Shown: one piece after another, positions 25,521 through 33,780 of the stretch | Layout: each line of letters opens with the position of its first letter | Numbering within the stretch: position 1 is the stretch's first letter | Assembly (NCBI GenBank): GCA_963703045.1 | Contig: OY969782.1 | Location: forward strand, 992,001-1,056,000 | Source of the DNA: Miltoncostaea sp963703045 | Lineage (GTDB): Bacteria > Actinomycetota > Thermoleophilia > Miltoncostaeales > Miltoncostaeaceae | Length of the DNA stretch: 64,000 bases | Direction: 5' to 3' | The notes under the pieces: generated by a model | Seen by the model: the letters and a program-made list of their open reading frames with translations, nothing else | What the model was told of the DNA's origin: nothing | Databases searched by the model: none | Position numbers and translations under genes: made by a program

Positions 25521-25967
25521 CTACTGGACGGCGAACTCCGTGTAGTACACGTCGAGGATCTTCAGCTTCGTGTGCTTGTTGACCTCCGCGACGATCTGCC
25601 TCTTCACGGACGCCCGGCCGCGGGGCTGCGAGAGCTCGCTGCTGCTGTGCTTCTGCAGCGTCGCGATGACGATGTCGCGGATCTCGGGGTCGGCCTCGAT
25701 CACCACGGGGTCGGCGCTCTCGCCGGGCGGCAGCTCGGCCGCGGACAGCATCGAGAACCGCAGCGCGATGCCGACCTTGGCGAAGTGGGGCGAGTCGCCG
25801 CCGTCGGCCAGGTTGACGACGAACGGCTCGGCCATGGTGTAGATCGGCCCCGGCTCCTTCGCGAGCGCCTTCTCGTCGGGCGGCGCGGGGGCGAGCAGGA
25901 ACATCTTCGCGGCCACGGCCAGCACGAGCAGGAGCACCGGACCGACGATCAGCAGCTTCTTCTTCAT
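25521..25967 (-). CDS. fliL: Flagellar basal-body protein FliL
   Basis: A 148-residue single-pass membrane protein: N-terminal helix (MKKKLLIVGPVLLLVLAVAAKMFLL), then the FliL extracellular domain with YTMAEPFVVNLADG and the closing VNKHTKLKILDVYYTEFAVQ. FliL sits around the stator and supports torque. It follows motB by 24 bp. A 120-bp gene-free stretch with GC-rich inverted repeats then precedes the SDR start. Confidence 0.95.
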   Translation of the reverse strand: MKKKLLIVGPVLLLVLAVAAKMFLLAPAPPDEKALAKEPGPIYTMAEPFVVNLADGGDSPHFAKVGIALRFSMLSAAELPPGESADPVVIEADPEIRDIVIATLQKHSSSELSQPRGRASVKRQIVAEVNKHTKLKILDVYYTEFAVQ

Positions 25968-25991
25968 GCGGGGCTCCTGCGGGGGTGTGGG

Positions 25992-26810
25992 CTAGCCGCC
26001 GAGGGCGGCGGCGGGGGACTGGTCGGGGGCGCCCTGCAGTCGCAGGACGTAGATCTCGACGCGCCGGTTCTGCGAGCGGCCGGCGCCGCTGCCGTTGTCG
26101 GCGACGGGCCGGGTGTCGGCGTAGCCGGTCGCCTGGAGACGGGCGGACGGCACGCCCGACCCGATGACGGTGCGCACGACGGCGCTGGCGCGACCGGTCG
26201 AGAGCTCCCAGTTGGACGGGAACTGCGCGGTCCGGATCGGCGCGTCGTCGGTGTGGCCCTCGACGCGGATCGGGTTCGGCAGACCCTTCAGCGACGCGGC
26301 GATCGGCACGATGATGCGCGCGCCCTCGGACCGCAGCGTGGCGGCGCCGGGATCGAACAGCACTCCGTCGGTCTCGAGTCGCACGGCGAGGCCGCGCTCG
26401 TTGACCGTCGTCGACACGCTGTCGCCGAGGCCCGCCTTCTGCAGCGTCGAGTCGATCTTCTCCTCGGCGGCCTGCAGCTGGCTCGTCTCGAGGATCTGCC
26501 CGGGGGACGCCTGCGAGATGCTGATGCCGCCCACCGAGGGCACCTCGGGTGCGATGCGGCTCGTCGGGGTGTCCACGACCGGCGAGGGCTCGCCCGGGCT
26601 CGAGGACAGGATGCTCGCGCCCCCGGCGGCCAGGCCGCTGTTGAAGGCGTCGGTGAGGCTCTGCTTGAGGACGTCGAACTTGGCCGTGTTCACGACCGAG
26701 ATCGAGAACAGCACCATGAAGAGCACGTACATGAGGGTGAGCACGTCGGCGTAGGTGATCAGCCAGCGCTCGTCGGGGTGCTCCTCGTGGCGGACCTTGC
26801 GCTTGGCCAC
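25992..26810 (-). CDS. motB: Flagellar stator protein MotB
   Basis: A 272-residue stator subunit. A short cytosolic N-terminus (KRKVRHEEHPDERWLITYAD) precedes the single transmembrane helix containing the ion-carrying aspartate (YADVLTLMYVLFMVLFSI). The OmpA-like peptidoglycan-binding domain (about 150-262) has VEGHTDDAPIR and NRRVEIYVL. GTG start at 26810, 2 bp after the motA stop; the longer frame upstream is a shadow. Confidence 0.95.
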   Translation of the reverse strand: MAKRKVRHEEHPDERWLITYADVLTLMYVLFMVLFSISVVNTAKFDVLKQSLTDAFNSGLAAGGASILSSSPGEPSPVVDTPTSRIAPEVPSVGGISISQASPGQILETSQLQAAEEKIDSTLQKAGLGDSVSTTVNERGLAVRLETDGVLFDPGAATLRSEGARIIVPIAASLKGLPNPIRVEGHTDDAPIRTAQFPSNWELSTGRASAVVRTVIGSGVPSARLQATGYADTRPVADNGSGAGRSQNRRVEIYVLRLQGAPDQSPAAALGG

Positions 26811-26812
26811 GG

Positions 26813-27628
26813 CTACGCCGCCTCGGCGACGGGCTCGCGGGCGCCGCCCGGCGCCTCGGCGGCGGCCGACTCGCCCTCGCCGTCGCGCGCGTCGGGCGGC
26901 AGGAAGCTCCACAGCTTCTCGGCGAGGATGCGCGGGTTGTCGCCGCTCTGGATCGAGAGCACCCCCTCGATGATCAGGAGGCGCTCGCTGGCCTCCTGGG
27001 CGGTCTTCTTCTTGAGCGCGTTGGCGATCGGCAGGAAGATGACGTTGGCGGCGGCCACGCCGTAGAAGGTGGCGAGGAACGCGGCCGAGATCGACGGCCC
27101 GAGCGTGTCGGGCTTGTCGAGGTGCTGGAGCACGCCGACCAGCGAGAGCACGGTGGCCAGGATGCCGATCGTCGGCGCGAAGGCGCCGCCCTGCTTGAAC
27201 ATGTCCTGGTTCTTGTGGTGCCGCTCGTCCATCGCGTCGAGCTCGGTCTCGAGGATGTCCTTGACCAGCTCCGGATCGGTGCCGTCCACGACGAGGCGGA
27301 TGCCCTTGCCGAGGAACTTGTCCTCGGACTGGCGGGCGTCCTCCTCGAGCACGAGCAGGCCCTCGCGACGGGCCTTCTCGCTGTACCCGACAAGCGTGCG
27401 GATGAGATCCGGGCGGTTGTCCGGCAGCTCCTTCAGCGACCCGATCGTCAGCTTGATCATCGAGATCGTCTCCTTCATCCCGAAGGAGGCGATCAGGATG
27501 CAGGCGGTGCCGCCGACGACCATGAGGAAGGCCGGCGGGCTGATGATGCCCGCGATCGAGCCGCCCTTCATCAGCATCCCGACGATGATGAAGACCCAGG
27601 CGCCGACGAGGCCGATCAGGGGTGACAT
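26813..27628 (-). CDS. motA: Flagellar stator protein MotA
   Basis: A 271-residue membrane protein with four helices in the MotA/ExbB fold (two N-terminal, then about 155-175 and 190-212) and the large cytosolic loop that contacts FliG (YSEKARREGLLVLEEDAR). The conserved GGAFAPTIGILATVLSLVGVL segment is present. It follows flbD by 29 bp and precedes motB. Read from the sigma-28-like promoter upstream of flbD. Confidence 0.96.
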   Translation of the reverse strand: MSPLIGLVGAWVFIIVGMLMKGGSIAGIISPPAFLMVVGGTACILIASFGMKETISMIKLTIGSLKELPDNRPDLIRTLVGYSEKARREGLLVLEEDARQSEDKFLGKGIRLVVDGTDPELVKDILETELDAMDERHHKNQDMFKQGGAFAPTIGILATVLSLVGVLQHLDKPDTLGPSISAAFLATFYGVAAANVIFLPIANALKKKTAQEASERLLIIEGVLSIQSGDNPRILAEKLWSFLPPDARDGEGESAAAEAPGGAREPVAEAA

Positions 27629-27657
27629 GTGCGCGAGCTCCCCTCGACCCTAGGCCG

Positions 27658-27867
27658 TCAGCGGCGACGCGCGAGAGGTGCTCGGCCGCTGGCGACGAGC
27701 CGGCGGTACTCGATGACCGCGTCCACCACCTCGCCGACGCTCTCCGTCACCAGGATCTGGCGGCGGTCCATCATGATGATGTGCGTGTCCGGCGTGGCCT
27801 CGATGGTGAGGATGAGATCGGCGTTGAGCGTCATCTCGTCGCCGTTGAGGCGATGAAGGGTGATCAC
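27658..27867 (-). CDS. flbD: FlbD-family flagellar protein
   Basis: A 69-residue protein of the FlbD family found in Gram-positive flagellar operons between flgE and motA/fliL: MITLHRLNGDEMTLNADLILTIEATPDTHI, then LVTESVGEVVDAVIEYRR. Function poorly understood. It opens a run flbD-motA-motB-fliL served by its own promoter. Confidence 0.93.
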   Translation of the reverse strand: MITLHRLNGDEMTLNADLILTIEATPDTHIIMMDRRQILVTESVGEVVDAVIEYRRLVASGRAPLARRR

Positions 27868-27923
27868 GGTTTCCTCCGGTGCGAAGGCGGGCCGGGGCCG
27901 GCGGGGGCGGTCGCGCCCCCCGT

Positions 27924-27950
27924 CTATCGGTCACCCGGCCCGCCGGTTGA
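27924..27950 (-). promoter_or_regulatory. Sigma-28-like promoter for flbD-motA-motB-fliL
   Basis: Minus strand: TCAACCGG (27950-27943), 11-bp spacer, ACCGATAG (27931-27924), in the 101-bp gap between flgE and flbD. Confidence 0.65.
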
Positions 27951-27968
27951 GCGGCTGGGCCTGTCGGC

Positions 27969-28832
27969 CTAGCGCTTCAGGTTCACGAGCTCGTTGAGCA
28001 TCTCGTCGGACGTGGTGATGGCACGGCCGTTCGCCTGGAACCCGCGCTGGGCGATGATCATGTTGGTGAACTCGAGCGCCAGGTCGACGTTGCTCATCTC
28101 GAGGGCGCCCGGCACGACCGTGCCGTGGCCCGCGGCGCCGCCCGGAGCGCCGTTCACCGGCGCGCGCCGGAGTTGTTGGAGACGCGGTAGAGGTTGTCGC
28201 CCCGTCCGCTCGAGGCCGGGGGCGTTGGCGAACTTGGCGAGGCTGAGGGTGCCGATCAGGGTGACGACGCCCGCCGTCGAGACCGCCGTGACGCCGCCGG
28301 CGGCGTCCACGTTGATCGCGGCCGTCGTGGCCGGATCGACCTGCAGGCGGCCGACGTTGCCCGACGCCGCGACGATCCCGAGCACGTACTGGCCCTTGGT
28401 CGTGACCAGGTGGCCGGCGCTGTCGAACGAGAAGTTGCCCGCGCGCGTGTACTGCTCGCCGCCGGCGGTCTGGTCGTTGCCGCCCGCGCCGCCGAAGGTG
28501 GAGCCGGCGTGCCGCCACGCGGAAGAAGCCGTCGCCCTGGACACCATCATGTCGGTGACGACGCCGGTGCTCTGCGCGTTGCCCTGGGTCATGAGCGTGT
28601 CGATCGAGTTGAGCGCCATGCCGAGCCCGACCTGGCGCGGGTTGGTGCCGCCGAGGCCCGGGGGCACCGGCGCGCCGGCGCCGGAGAGGTTCTGGTAGAG
28701 CGAGTCCTTGAAGGACGCGCGCTGCGCCTTGAAGCCGAACGTGTTGACGTTCGAGATGTTCGAGGCGAGCGTGTCCATCATCGTCTGGTGGTTACGCAGG
28801 CCCGACACGGCGGCGAACATTGAGCGCATCAT
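27969..28832 (-). CDS. flgE: Flagellar hook protein FlgE with two scrambled core segments
   Basis: A 287-codon frame with typical hook-protein ends: MFAAVSGLRNHQTMMDTLASNISNVNTFGFK at the start and ALEMSNVDLALEFTNMIIAQRGFQANGR at the end. Between them two conserved blocks are shifted out of frame and back. At residues ~98-107 another frame would read QGDGFFRVA, and at ~210-225 another frame would read DNLYRVSNNSG. Each pair of indels cancels, so the frame stays open. A normal FlgE probably exists once the indels near 28539-28545, 28507-28517, 28200-28203 and 28159-28171 are corrected. FlgG is the alternative family, but the flgD neighbour favours FlgE. Confidence 0.88.
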   Translation of the reverse strand: MMRSMFAAVSGLRNHQTMMDTLASNISNVNTFGFKAQRASFKDSLYQNLSGAGAPVPPGLGGTNPRQVGLGMALNSIDTLMTQGNAQSTGVVTDMMVSRATASSAWRHAGSTFGGAGGNDQTAGGEQYTRAGNFSFDSAGHLVTTKGQYVLGIVAASGNVGRLQVDPATTAAINVDAAGGVTAVSTAGVVTLIGTLSLAKFANAPGLERTGRQPLPRLQQLRRAPVNGAPGGAAGHGTVVPGALEMSNVDLALEFTNMIIAQRGFQANGRAITTSDEMLNELVNLKR

Positions 28833-28922
28833 GGGGGTGGGTTTCCTTTCCCTGGGTGTGTCTGCCCCGGACCCCCTCCATGAGGTCCAGCCCGGGACGG
28901 GGTGTCGCGCGGTGCCTCGGGG

Positions 28923-29318
28923 TTAGCTGAGGACCGCGCTGTCGATGTTGGTGAAGACCTGGTCGCGCATCCCGGCCTGGTCGACCGCGGTGATGACGGT
29001 GCGGTTGGCGACCGAGACGACGAAGGCCATGCGGTCCATGAGCACGACGCTCTCGCGACCGCCCTTGGCCGCGAGCCGCTCGACGGCGCCCTCCAGGCGC
29101 CCCTGCATCTCGGGCGTGATGCTGATCTCCCGCTGCGAGAGCCGCTGGACCGCGTGGGCGCTCCAGCGCAACCCGCCGGCCTGCTCCGCCGGCGCCAGCC
29201 TCGTGCTGAGCAGCCGGTCGAATCCGGGGGCGGCCGTCTCGGCGCGTCGCGCCGGGGCGGCCGCGGCGGTGCCCGCGAGCGGGCCCGCCGGGGTGACGCG
29301 GTGGGGGTCGATGCTCAC
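28923..29318 (-). CDS. Flagellar operon protein (TIGR02530-like)
   Basis: A 131-residue protein of the type found between flgD and flgE in Gram-positive flagellar operons. Landmarks: LRWSAHAVQRLSQREISITP, KGGRESVVLMDRMAFVVSVANRTVITAVD and the ending DQVFTNIDSAVL. A disordered N-terminus (1-45). Its role is unknown, presumably in hook assembly. It overlaps flgD by 4 bp. Confidence 0.85.
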   Translation of the reverse strand: MSIDPHRVTPAGPLAGTAAAAPARRAETAAPGFDRLLSTRLAPAEQAGGLRWSAHAVQRLSQREISITPEMQGRLEGAVERLAAKGGRESVVLMDRMAFVVSVANRTVITAVDQAGMRDQVFTNIDSAVLS

Positions 29319-29743
29319 GGGCCGACCGCGCTCACGAGCGAGACGTCCACGTCCACGCCGTTGACGACGAGGCTCATGGAGCGCCCGTCACCGCTCACGC
29401 GCAGGCTCTCGACCACACCGCTGACGGGCGCGGTCGCCCCGGCCGGCAGGTAGCTCACGTTCTTGCCGATCAGGGACGCGCCCTGCGAGAGCCGGCCGCT
29501 GAGGGCGAGCGCCTTCATGTCCTTGGCCAGGTTCGTCATCTGCTCGAGCTGCGAGAACTGGGCCATCTGGGCGATGAACTCGGTGTCCTTCATCGGCTCG
29601 AGCGGGTTCTGGCCCTTGATCTGGCTCGCCAGGATCTTGAGGAAGCCGTCCGACGAGAAGATGTCGGTCTGCTCGGCGACCTCCGGGACCGGCGAGGTCG
29701 GGGTGTACGGGCCCGTGACGGCGGGCGTGGTGATCGGCGGCAT
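29315..29743 (-). CDS. flgD: Flagellar hook capping protein FlgD
   Basis: A 142-residue FlgD. The N-terminal signature FLKILASQIKGQNPLEPMKDTEFIAQMAQFSQLEQM is fully conserved; the C-terminal beta domain is short (SLIGKNVSYLPAG to VNGVDVDVSLVSAV). FlgD caps the growing hook and is needed for FlgE polymerisation. It lies 10 bp after fliK, as in Bacillus. Confidence 0.95.
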   Translation of the reverse strand: MPPITTPAVTGPYTPTSPVPEVAEQTDIFSSDGFLKILASQIKGQNPLEPMKDTEFIAQMAQFSQLEQMTNLAKDMKALALSGRLSQGASLIGKNVSYLPAGATAPVSGVVESLRVSGDGRSMSLVVNGVDVDVSLVSAVGP

Positions 29744-29753
29744 CCGTGCCTCC

Positions 29754-31110
29754 TCAGGCGAGCAGGTCGAGCCGGCCGGGGTCCCCGGCGACGGCGTGTG
29801 TGGACGGGGTGGCCGCGGCGGTGGAGCCGTCGGCCTCGGAGCCCTCGCCGGCGCTCCGGCGCTGCGGGTCGCTCGACGACGACGAGGCGTCGCGTGGGTC
29901 GTTGCCGCTCCAGGCGATGTCGAGCGAGTCGAGCGAGTAGCCGAGGTCGCCGAGCGACGAGCCCAGGTGCGCGAGCGACTGCTGCAGCATCCGTGCCGCC
30001 TCGGGGCGGTCCGCGATGATCTGGGCCTGCATGACGCCCTCGATCATCGTGACCCGGATCGTCAGGTGGCCGAGATCGGGCGGGCGCAGGTTGATCAGCA
30101 GCTCCCTGCCACCCTCGCGCACCGCCATCTGCACGCGGTGCCCGAGCTCGCGGGCGAGCTCGTGCGGCGTGGTCATGCCCCCCGCGCGGGTCAACCCGGC
30201 GAGCGGGTCGGCGTGCGGGATCGCCGGGCCGGCCGTGGCGATCGCGAGCGGCATCGGGGGGGCGTCGGCCGCCCTCGGCGCCGCGGCCGGCGGCGTCCTG
30301 CCCGGTCGGCCGGGGCGTCGCGGCCGGCGGGCGTCGTCGCCGACCACCGTGGCGACGGGCGGCGGGCCCGTCGTCCCCTCGGCCGCCGGGTCCGTCCGGC
30401 TGAGCGTCAGGGTGAGCCGGGCTGCCGGAGCCGGCGTGGCAGCCGGCGCCGGGCCGGCGGCGGGCGCCGGCGTCGCGGCGCCACCGGCGACCGCGTCCGC
30501 GGCGCCGGCAGCCGTGCCGTTCGTGGCCGTCGTGGCCGTCGTGGCCGGCGACGGGAGGGTCGCGGCGACCGGCGTCGTGCCGGCCTCCGGAGCCACCGCC
30601 GCGGCGGACGCCGCGACCGTGCCGGTGACGGAGCCGGGGGCGACGGCCGAGCACGCCGTCGAGCACCGCCGGCACGAGGCCGGGCAGGGGCTGCGGCGGC
30701 GCCGCGACGGCCGCCACCGACACGGCGAGCGCTCCGGCGGGGGTCGCCGCGGCCGGGGTGGCCACGGACTCCGCCGTGGCGACGACCACCGGCGCAGCGG
30801 CGATCGCGGCCGCGAGCGCGGCCGCGACGTCCGCCGCCACGGCGGTCGTCCGGGGTGAGGTGCCGACGTCCGCGGCGTCCTCGGTGAGCAGCTCCCCCGT
30901 GAGGGGTCCGGCTGCGGTGGGGTTCTGGGTCTCGCCGGTCGCGTCCGAGGCGGCGGGGGCCGAGTGGCCGTCGAGGACGGCCACGAATCCCCCGTCCTCC
31001 GTCGCCACCAGGTTCCCGGTCACGCCCTCTGCGGCGTCCCGGCTCCCCGGCGGGGCGGAGGCCCCTCGGCTCGCGGCCACCGGCGGCGGCCCGAGCTGTG
31101 CGCTCGTCAT
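29754..31110 (-). CDS. fliK: Flagellar hook-length control protein FliK, with a frame break
   Basis: Hook-length ruler. The N-terminal half (ATG 31110: MTSAQLGPPPVAASRG...) is Ala/Pro/Thr-rich and probably disordered, as usual for FliK. The C-terminal Flg_hook domain (RELLINLRPPDLGHLTIRVTMI to LGYSLDSLDI) lies in another frame that ends at 29754. The two join if one base is dropped in about 30640-30655, where the first frame turns from PGLVPAVLDGV into arginine-rich residues. Total would be about 451 residues. Because the linker is low-complexity the exact break site is uncertain. Confidence 0.85.
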
Positions 31111-31298
31111 CTCATCAACACCGTCCTTCCCTGTCGGTGGTCCATCCGGGGCGGCCGAGCCGTCCCGCGCGCCGCGTCCCGGGCGCGCCGGTCTCCCGGA
31201 GCCGCCTGGGCCGCACCATCACCATCGGCACACCGGCCGCGCGTCCGGAGCCCCGGGGCATCGGCGGGCGACGGGGCGCCCACCGCGACGGGCGGGAC
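31111..31298. other. Gene-free stretch between fliJ and fliK
   Basis: About 190 GC-rich bases. I see no convincing coding frame, promoter of the TCAA/CCGAT type or hairpin beyond the general GC-rich palindromic background. It is unusually long for this tightly packed operon. Confidence 0.4.
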
Positions 31299-31757
31299 TC
31301 ACGCCGCCGCCCCCACGCGCGGACGCGCCCGGCGCATCGCGAGCTCGTCCATCGCCACGCCCTCCAGGCGCAGCTCCTCGACGCGATGCCGCTCGAGGGC
31401 GCGCACGCGCAGCTGCGCGATCGCCTCACGATCCTGGCTGGCGCGCACCATCTCGGCTCGGCGCTCGTCGGCGACCGCCTCCAGGCGCGCGACCATGGCG
31501 CGCTCGTGGGCCGCGCGCTGGCGCGCGAAGGCCAGCTCCTCGTGGCCGGCGCGCAGGGCATCGAGGGGGACCGGGCCGGACATGCGCGCCCGGAGCGCGG
31601 CGAGGCCGGCCGTCACCGCCTCGGCGGCGGCGACCGCACGCACCTGCTGGGCGGCCGTCGCGGCCATCGCCCGGGCCAGATCCTGGCGGGCGAGGTCCTC
31701 GCGCCGGGCGCGGTGGTCGAGCACCTGCTCGAGGCGGAAGCGGAAGCGGTGGCCCAT
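31299..31757 (-). CDS. fliJ: Flagellar protein FliJ
   Basis: A 152-residue, almost wholly helical protein opening with the family motif HRFRFRLEQVLDHRARREDLARQ and continuing as a charged coiled coil to ERHRVEELRLEGVAMDEL. FliJ links the FliI ATPase ring to FlhA. The ATG at 31757 directly follows a GGAGG, so the ribosome-binding spacing looks too short and the true start could differ by a few codons. It is separated from fliI here by a CBS-domain gene. Confidence 0.85.
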   Translation of the reverse strand: MGHRFRFRLEQVLDHRARREDLARQDLARAMAATAAQQVRAVAAAEAVTAGLAALRARMSGPVPLDALRAGHEELAFARQRAAHERAMVARLEAVADERRAEMVRASQDREAIAQLRVRALERHRVEELRLEGVAMDELAMRRARPRVGAAA

Positions 31758-31844
31758 ACCTCCGTCATCGGCGCCCCGCGGCGCACCTTGACGTGCACGG
31801 AGCCGACGCCCACCCGGCGCCGCCACGGTCGCCGGGGCGGTCGC

Positions 31845-32255
31845 TCAGCCCGCGCTGTGCGCCGCGGCCGCCTCCGACGCCTCGGCGAGGCCGCCGACCC
31901 GCACCACGTCGCGCATCGACAGGATGCCCACGAGGTCGGAGCCCTCGAAGACGAGGACGTGGCGCACGCCGTGCTTGACCATCGTCGTCGCCGCCTCGGC
32001 GATCGGCCAGTCCGGTGCGGCGGTGACCACCTCGCCCGTCATGTGGTCCTCGACGAACGCGGTCTCCGGGTCGCGGCCGGCCGCGACCGCGCGGAGCAGG
32101 TCGCGCTCGGTGACCACCGCAGGGCCCGGCAGGCTGCCGTCGAGCACGACCGCGGCGCCCGTGCCGTGGTGCACCATGCGCATCGCGGCCTGGTGGAGGG
32201 TGTGCTCGGGGCCCACGATCGCGCTGATCGGGCTCATGGCGTCCTTCACCCTCAT
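31845..32255 (-). CDS. Two-CBS-domain protein inside the flagellar operon
   Basis: A 136-residue protein made of a CBS pair: MRVKDAMSPISAIVGPEHTLHQAAMRMV and VVTERDLLRAVAAGRD, then EDHMTGEVVTAAPDWPIAEAATTMVKHGVRHVLVFEGSDLVGILSMRDVVR. CBS pairs bind adenine nucleotides and act as energy sensors. ATG 32255 with GAGAGAGG in front is chosen over an upstream ATG. Placement between fliI and fliJ is unusual. Its Shine-Dalgarno lies inside a hairpin (32264-32295). Confidence 0.88.
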   Translation of the reverse strand: MRVKDAMSPISAIVGPEHTLHQAAMRMVHHGTGAAVVLDGSLPGPAVVTERDLLRAVAAGRDPETAFVEDHMTGEVVTAAPDWPIAEAATTMVKHGVRHVLVFEGSDLVGILSMRDVVRVGGLAEASEAAAAHSAG

Positions 32256-32263
32256 GAGACGGC

Positions 32264-32295
32264 CTCTCTCTCGTGACGATTGTTGCGAGAGAGAC
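32264..32295 (-). promoter_or_regulatory. Hairpin covering the ribosome-binding site of the CBS gene
   Basis: CTCTCTCTCG (32264-32273) pairs with CGAGAGAGA(C) (32286-32295) around a 12-base loop. Read on the minus strand, the downstream arm contains the GAGAGAG that precedes the CBS gene ATG, so the stem would hide it. It could equally act as a partial terminator after fliI. Confidence 0.45.
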
Positions 32296-32358
32296 AGGGT
32301 CGCATGGCGACCGGATCGTTTCAACCGACGCCCGGCGGCGGCGGACCCCGCCGACGGG

Positions 32359-33780
32359 CTAGGCGGGAACCACCTGGACGCCGGGCGGGAGCGGGTCGAA
32401 GGCGCCGGTCAGGCTCCCGGCGGCGGTCGGCGGGCCGACGCTCGCCACGACCGGACCGGCCGCGCCGGTGAGGGCGAGCAGGCGGCCGAGTGCCTCGTCG
32501 CGCGCGTAGGGGTCGTGCGTGCCCTGGGTCAGGAAGGCGTCGATGTCCCCCAGCTTGGCCCGGGCCTCGTCGACCGTCGGGTCGGAGCCCGGGATGTACG
32601 CGCCGATCGCGATCAGGTCCTCGGCGCGGCGATGGGCCGCGAGCAGCGCCCGCAGCCGGCCGCCCGCGTCGAGGTGCTCGCGCGCGAGCAGTTGCGGCGC
32701 GAGGCGCGACACCGACTGGAGCACGTCGATCGCCGGATAGTGGTTGCGGTGCGCGAGCTCCCGCGACAGCACGATGTGGCCGTCGAGGATCGAGCGGACG
32801 GCGTCGGCGACCGGCTCGTTCATGTCGTCGCCGTCGACGAGCACGGTGTAGAGCGCGGTGATGCTCCCGACCGGGGCCGTCCCGGCGCGCTCGAGCAGCC
32901 GCGGCAGCATGGCGAAGACCGAGGGCGTGTAGCCGCGCGTCGCCGGGGGCTCGCCGATCGCGAGGCCGATCTCGCGCTGCGCCGTGGCCAGACGGGTCAC
33001 CGAGTCCATCATCAGCAGCACGTCGGCGCCCCCGTCGCGGAAGTACTCCGCGATCGTCGTCGCGACGAAGGCCGCCTTGATGCGCACGAGGGCCGGCTGG
33101 TCGGAGGTGGCGACCACCACCACGCTGCGCGCGAGCCCCTCCGGGCCGAGGTCGTGCTCGATGAACTCGCGCACCTCGCGGCCGCGCTCGCCGACGAGGG
33201 CGATCACGTTGACGTCGGCACTGGTGCCGCGGGCCATCATGCCGAGGGTCGTGCTCTTGCCGACGCCCGACCCGGCGAAGATGCCGATGCGCTGGCCGCG
33301 ACCGCACGGCATGAGGGCGTCGATCGCGCGCACGCCGAGCGGCAGCGGGGTGCGGATGGTCGGCCGCCCGAGCAGGTCGGGCGGAGGCGCGTCGATGGGG
33401 CGGCGGGCCTCGACGTGGATGGCCGGGCCCCCGTCGATGGGGCGCCCGAGCCCGTCGAGCACGCGGCCGAGCAGGCCGGCGCCGAGATCGATGCGGAGGG
33501 CGCCGCCGGTGGCGACGACCGTCTGACCGGGGCCGATGCCCGCGGCGTCGCCGAGCGGCATCAGCAGCGTCCGGCCCTCGCGGAACCCGACCACCTCGGC
33601 CTGCAGCGGGGGCCGGCCCGTGCGGTGCCCGGGCAGCAGGATCTCGCAGCGCTCACCCACCCCCGCCTCGGGCCCGCGGCTCTCGACCACGAGGCCGATC
33701 AGCTCGCAGATGCGCCCGTTGAGGCGGTAGGGGTCGAGCGCCCGCAGGCGCTCGCGCGCCGGAGCGAGGTCGATGCTCAC
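32359..33780 (-). CDS. fliI: Flagellum-specific ATPase FliI
   Basis: A 473-residue F1-beta-like ATPase energising flagellar export. Walker A GSGVGKST, Walker B region DVLLMMDSVTRLATAQREIGL, GEPPATRGYTPSVFAMLPRLLERAG and the C-terminal helical domain are all present. GTG start at 33780 overlaps the fliH stop as GTGA; the long open frame before it is a shadow of fliH. Confidence 0.97.
   Translation of the reverse strand: MSIDLAPARERLRALDPYRLNGRICELIGLVVESRGPEAGVGERCEILLPGHRTGRPPLQAEVVGFREGRTLLMPLGDAAGIGPGQTVVATGGALRIDLGAGLLGRVLDGLGRPIDGGPAIHVEARRPIDAPPPDLLGRPTIRTPLPLGVRAIDALMPCGRGQRIGIFAGSGVGKSTTLGMMARGTSADVNVIALVGERGREVREFIEHDLGPEGLARSVVVVATSDQPALVRIKAAFVATTIAEYFRDGGADVLLMMDSVTRLATAQREIGLAIGEPPATRGYTPSVFAMLPRLLERAGTAPVGSITALYTVLVDGDDMNEPVADAVRSILDGHIVLSRELAHRNHYPAIDVLQSVSRLAPQLLAREHLDAGGRLRALLAAHRRAEDLIAIGAYIPGSDPTVDEARAKLGDIDAFLTQGTHDPYARDEALGRLLALTGAAGPVVASVGPPTAAGSLTGAFDPLPPGVQVVPA

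Noticed and set aside
30400..30800. Ala/Pro/Val repeats in fliK as a tandem DNA repeat
   Set aside because: They are low-complexity codon runs typical of FliK linkers in GC-rich genomes; only one short GTGGCCGTC duplication is visible and no regular repeat unit.
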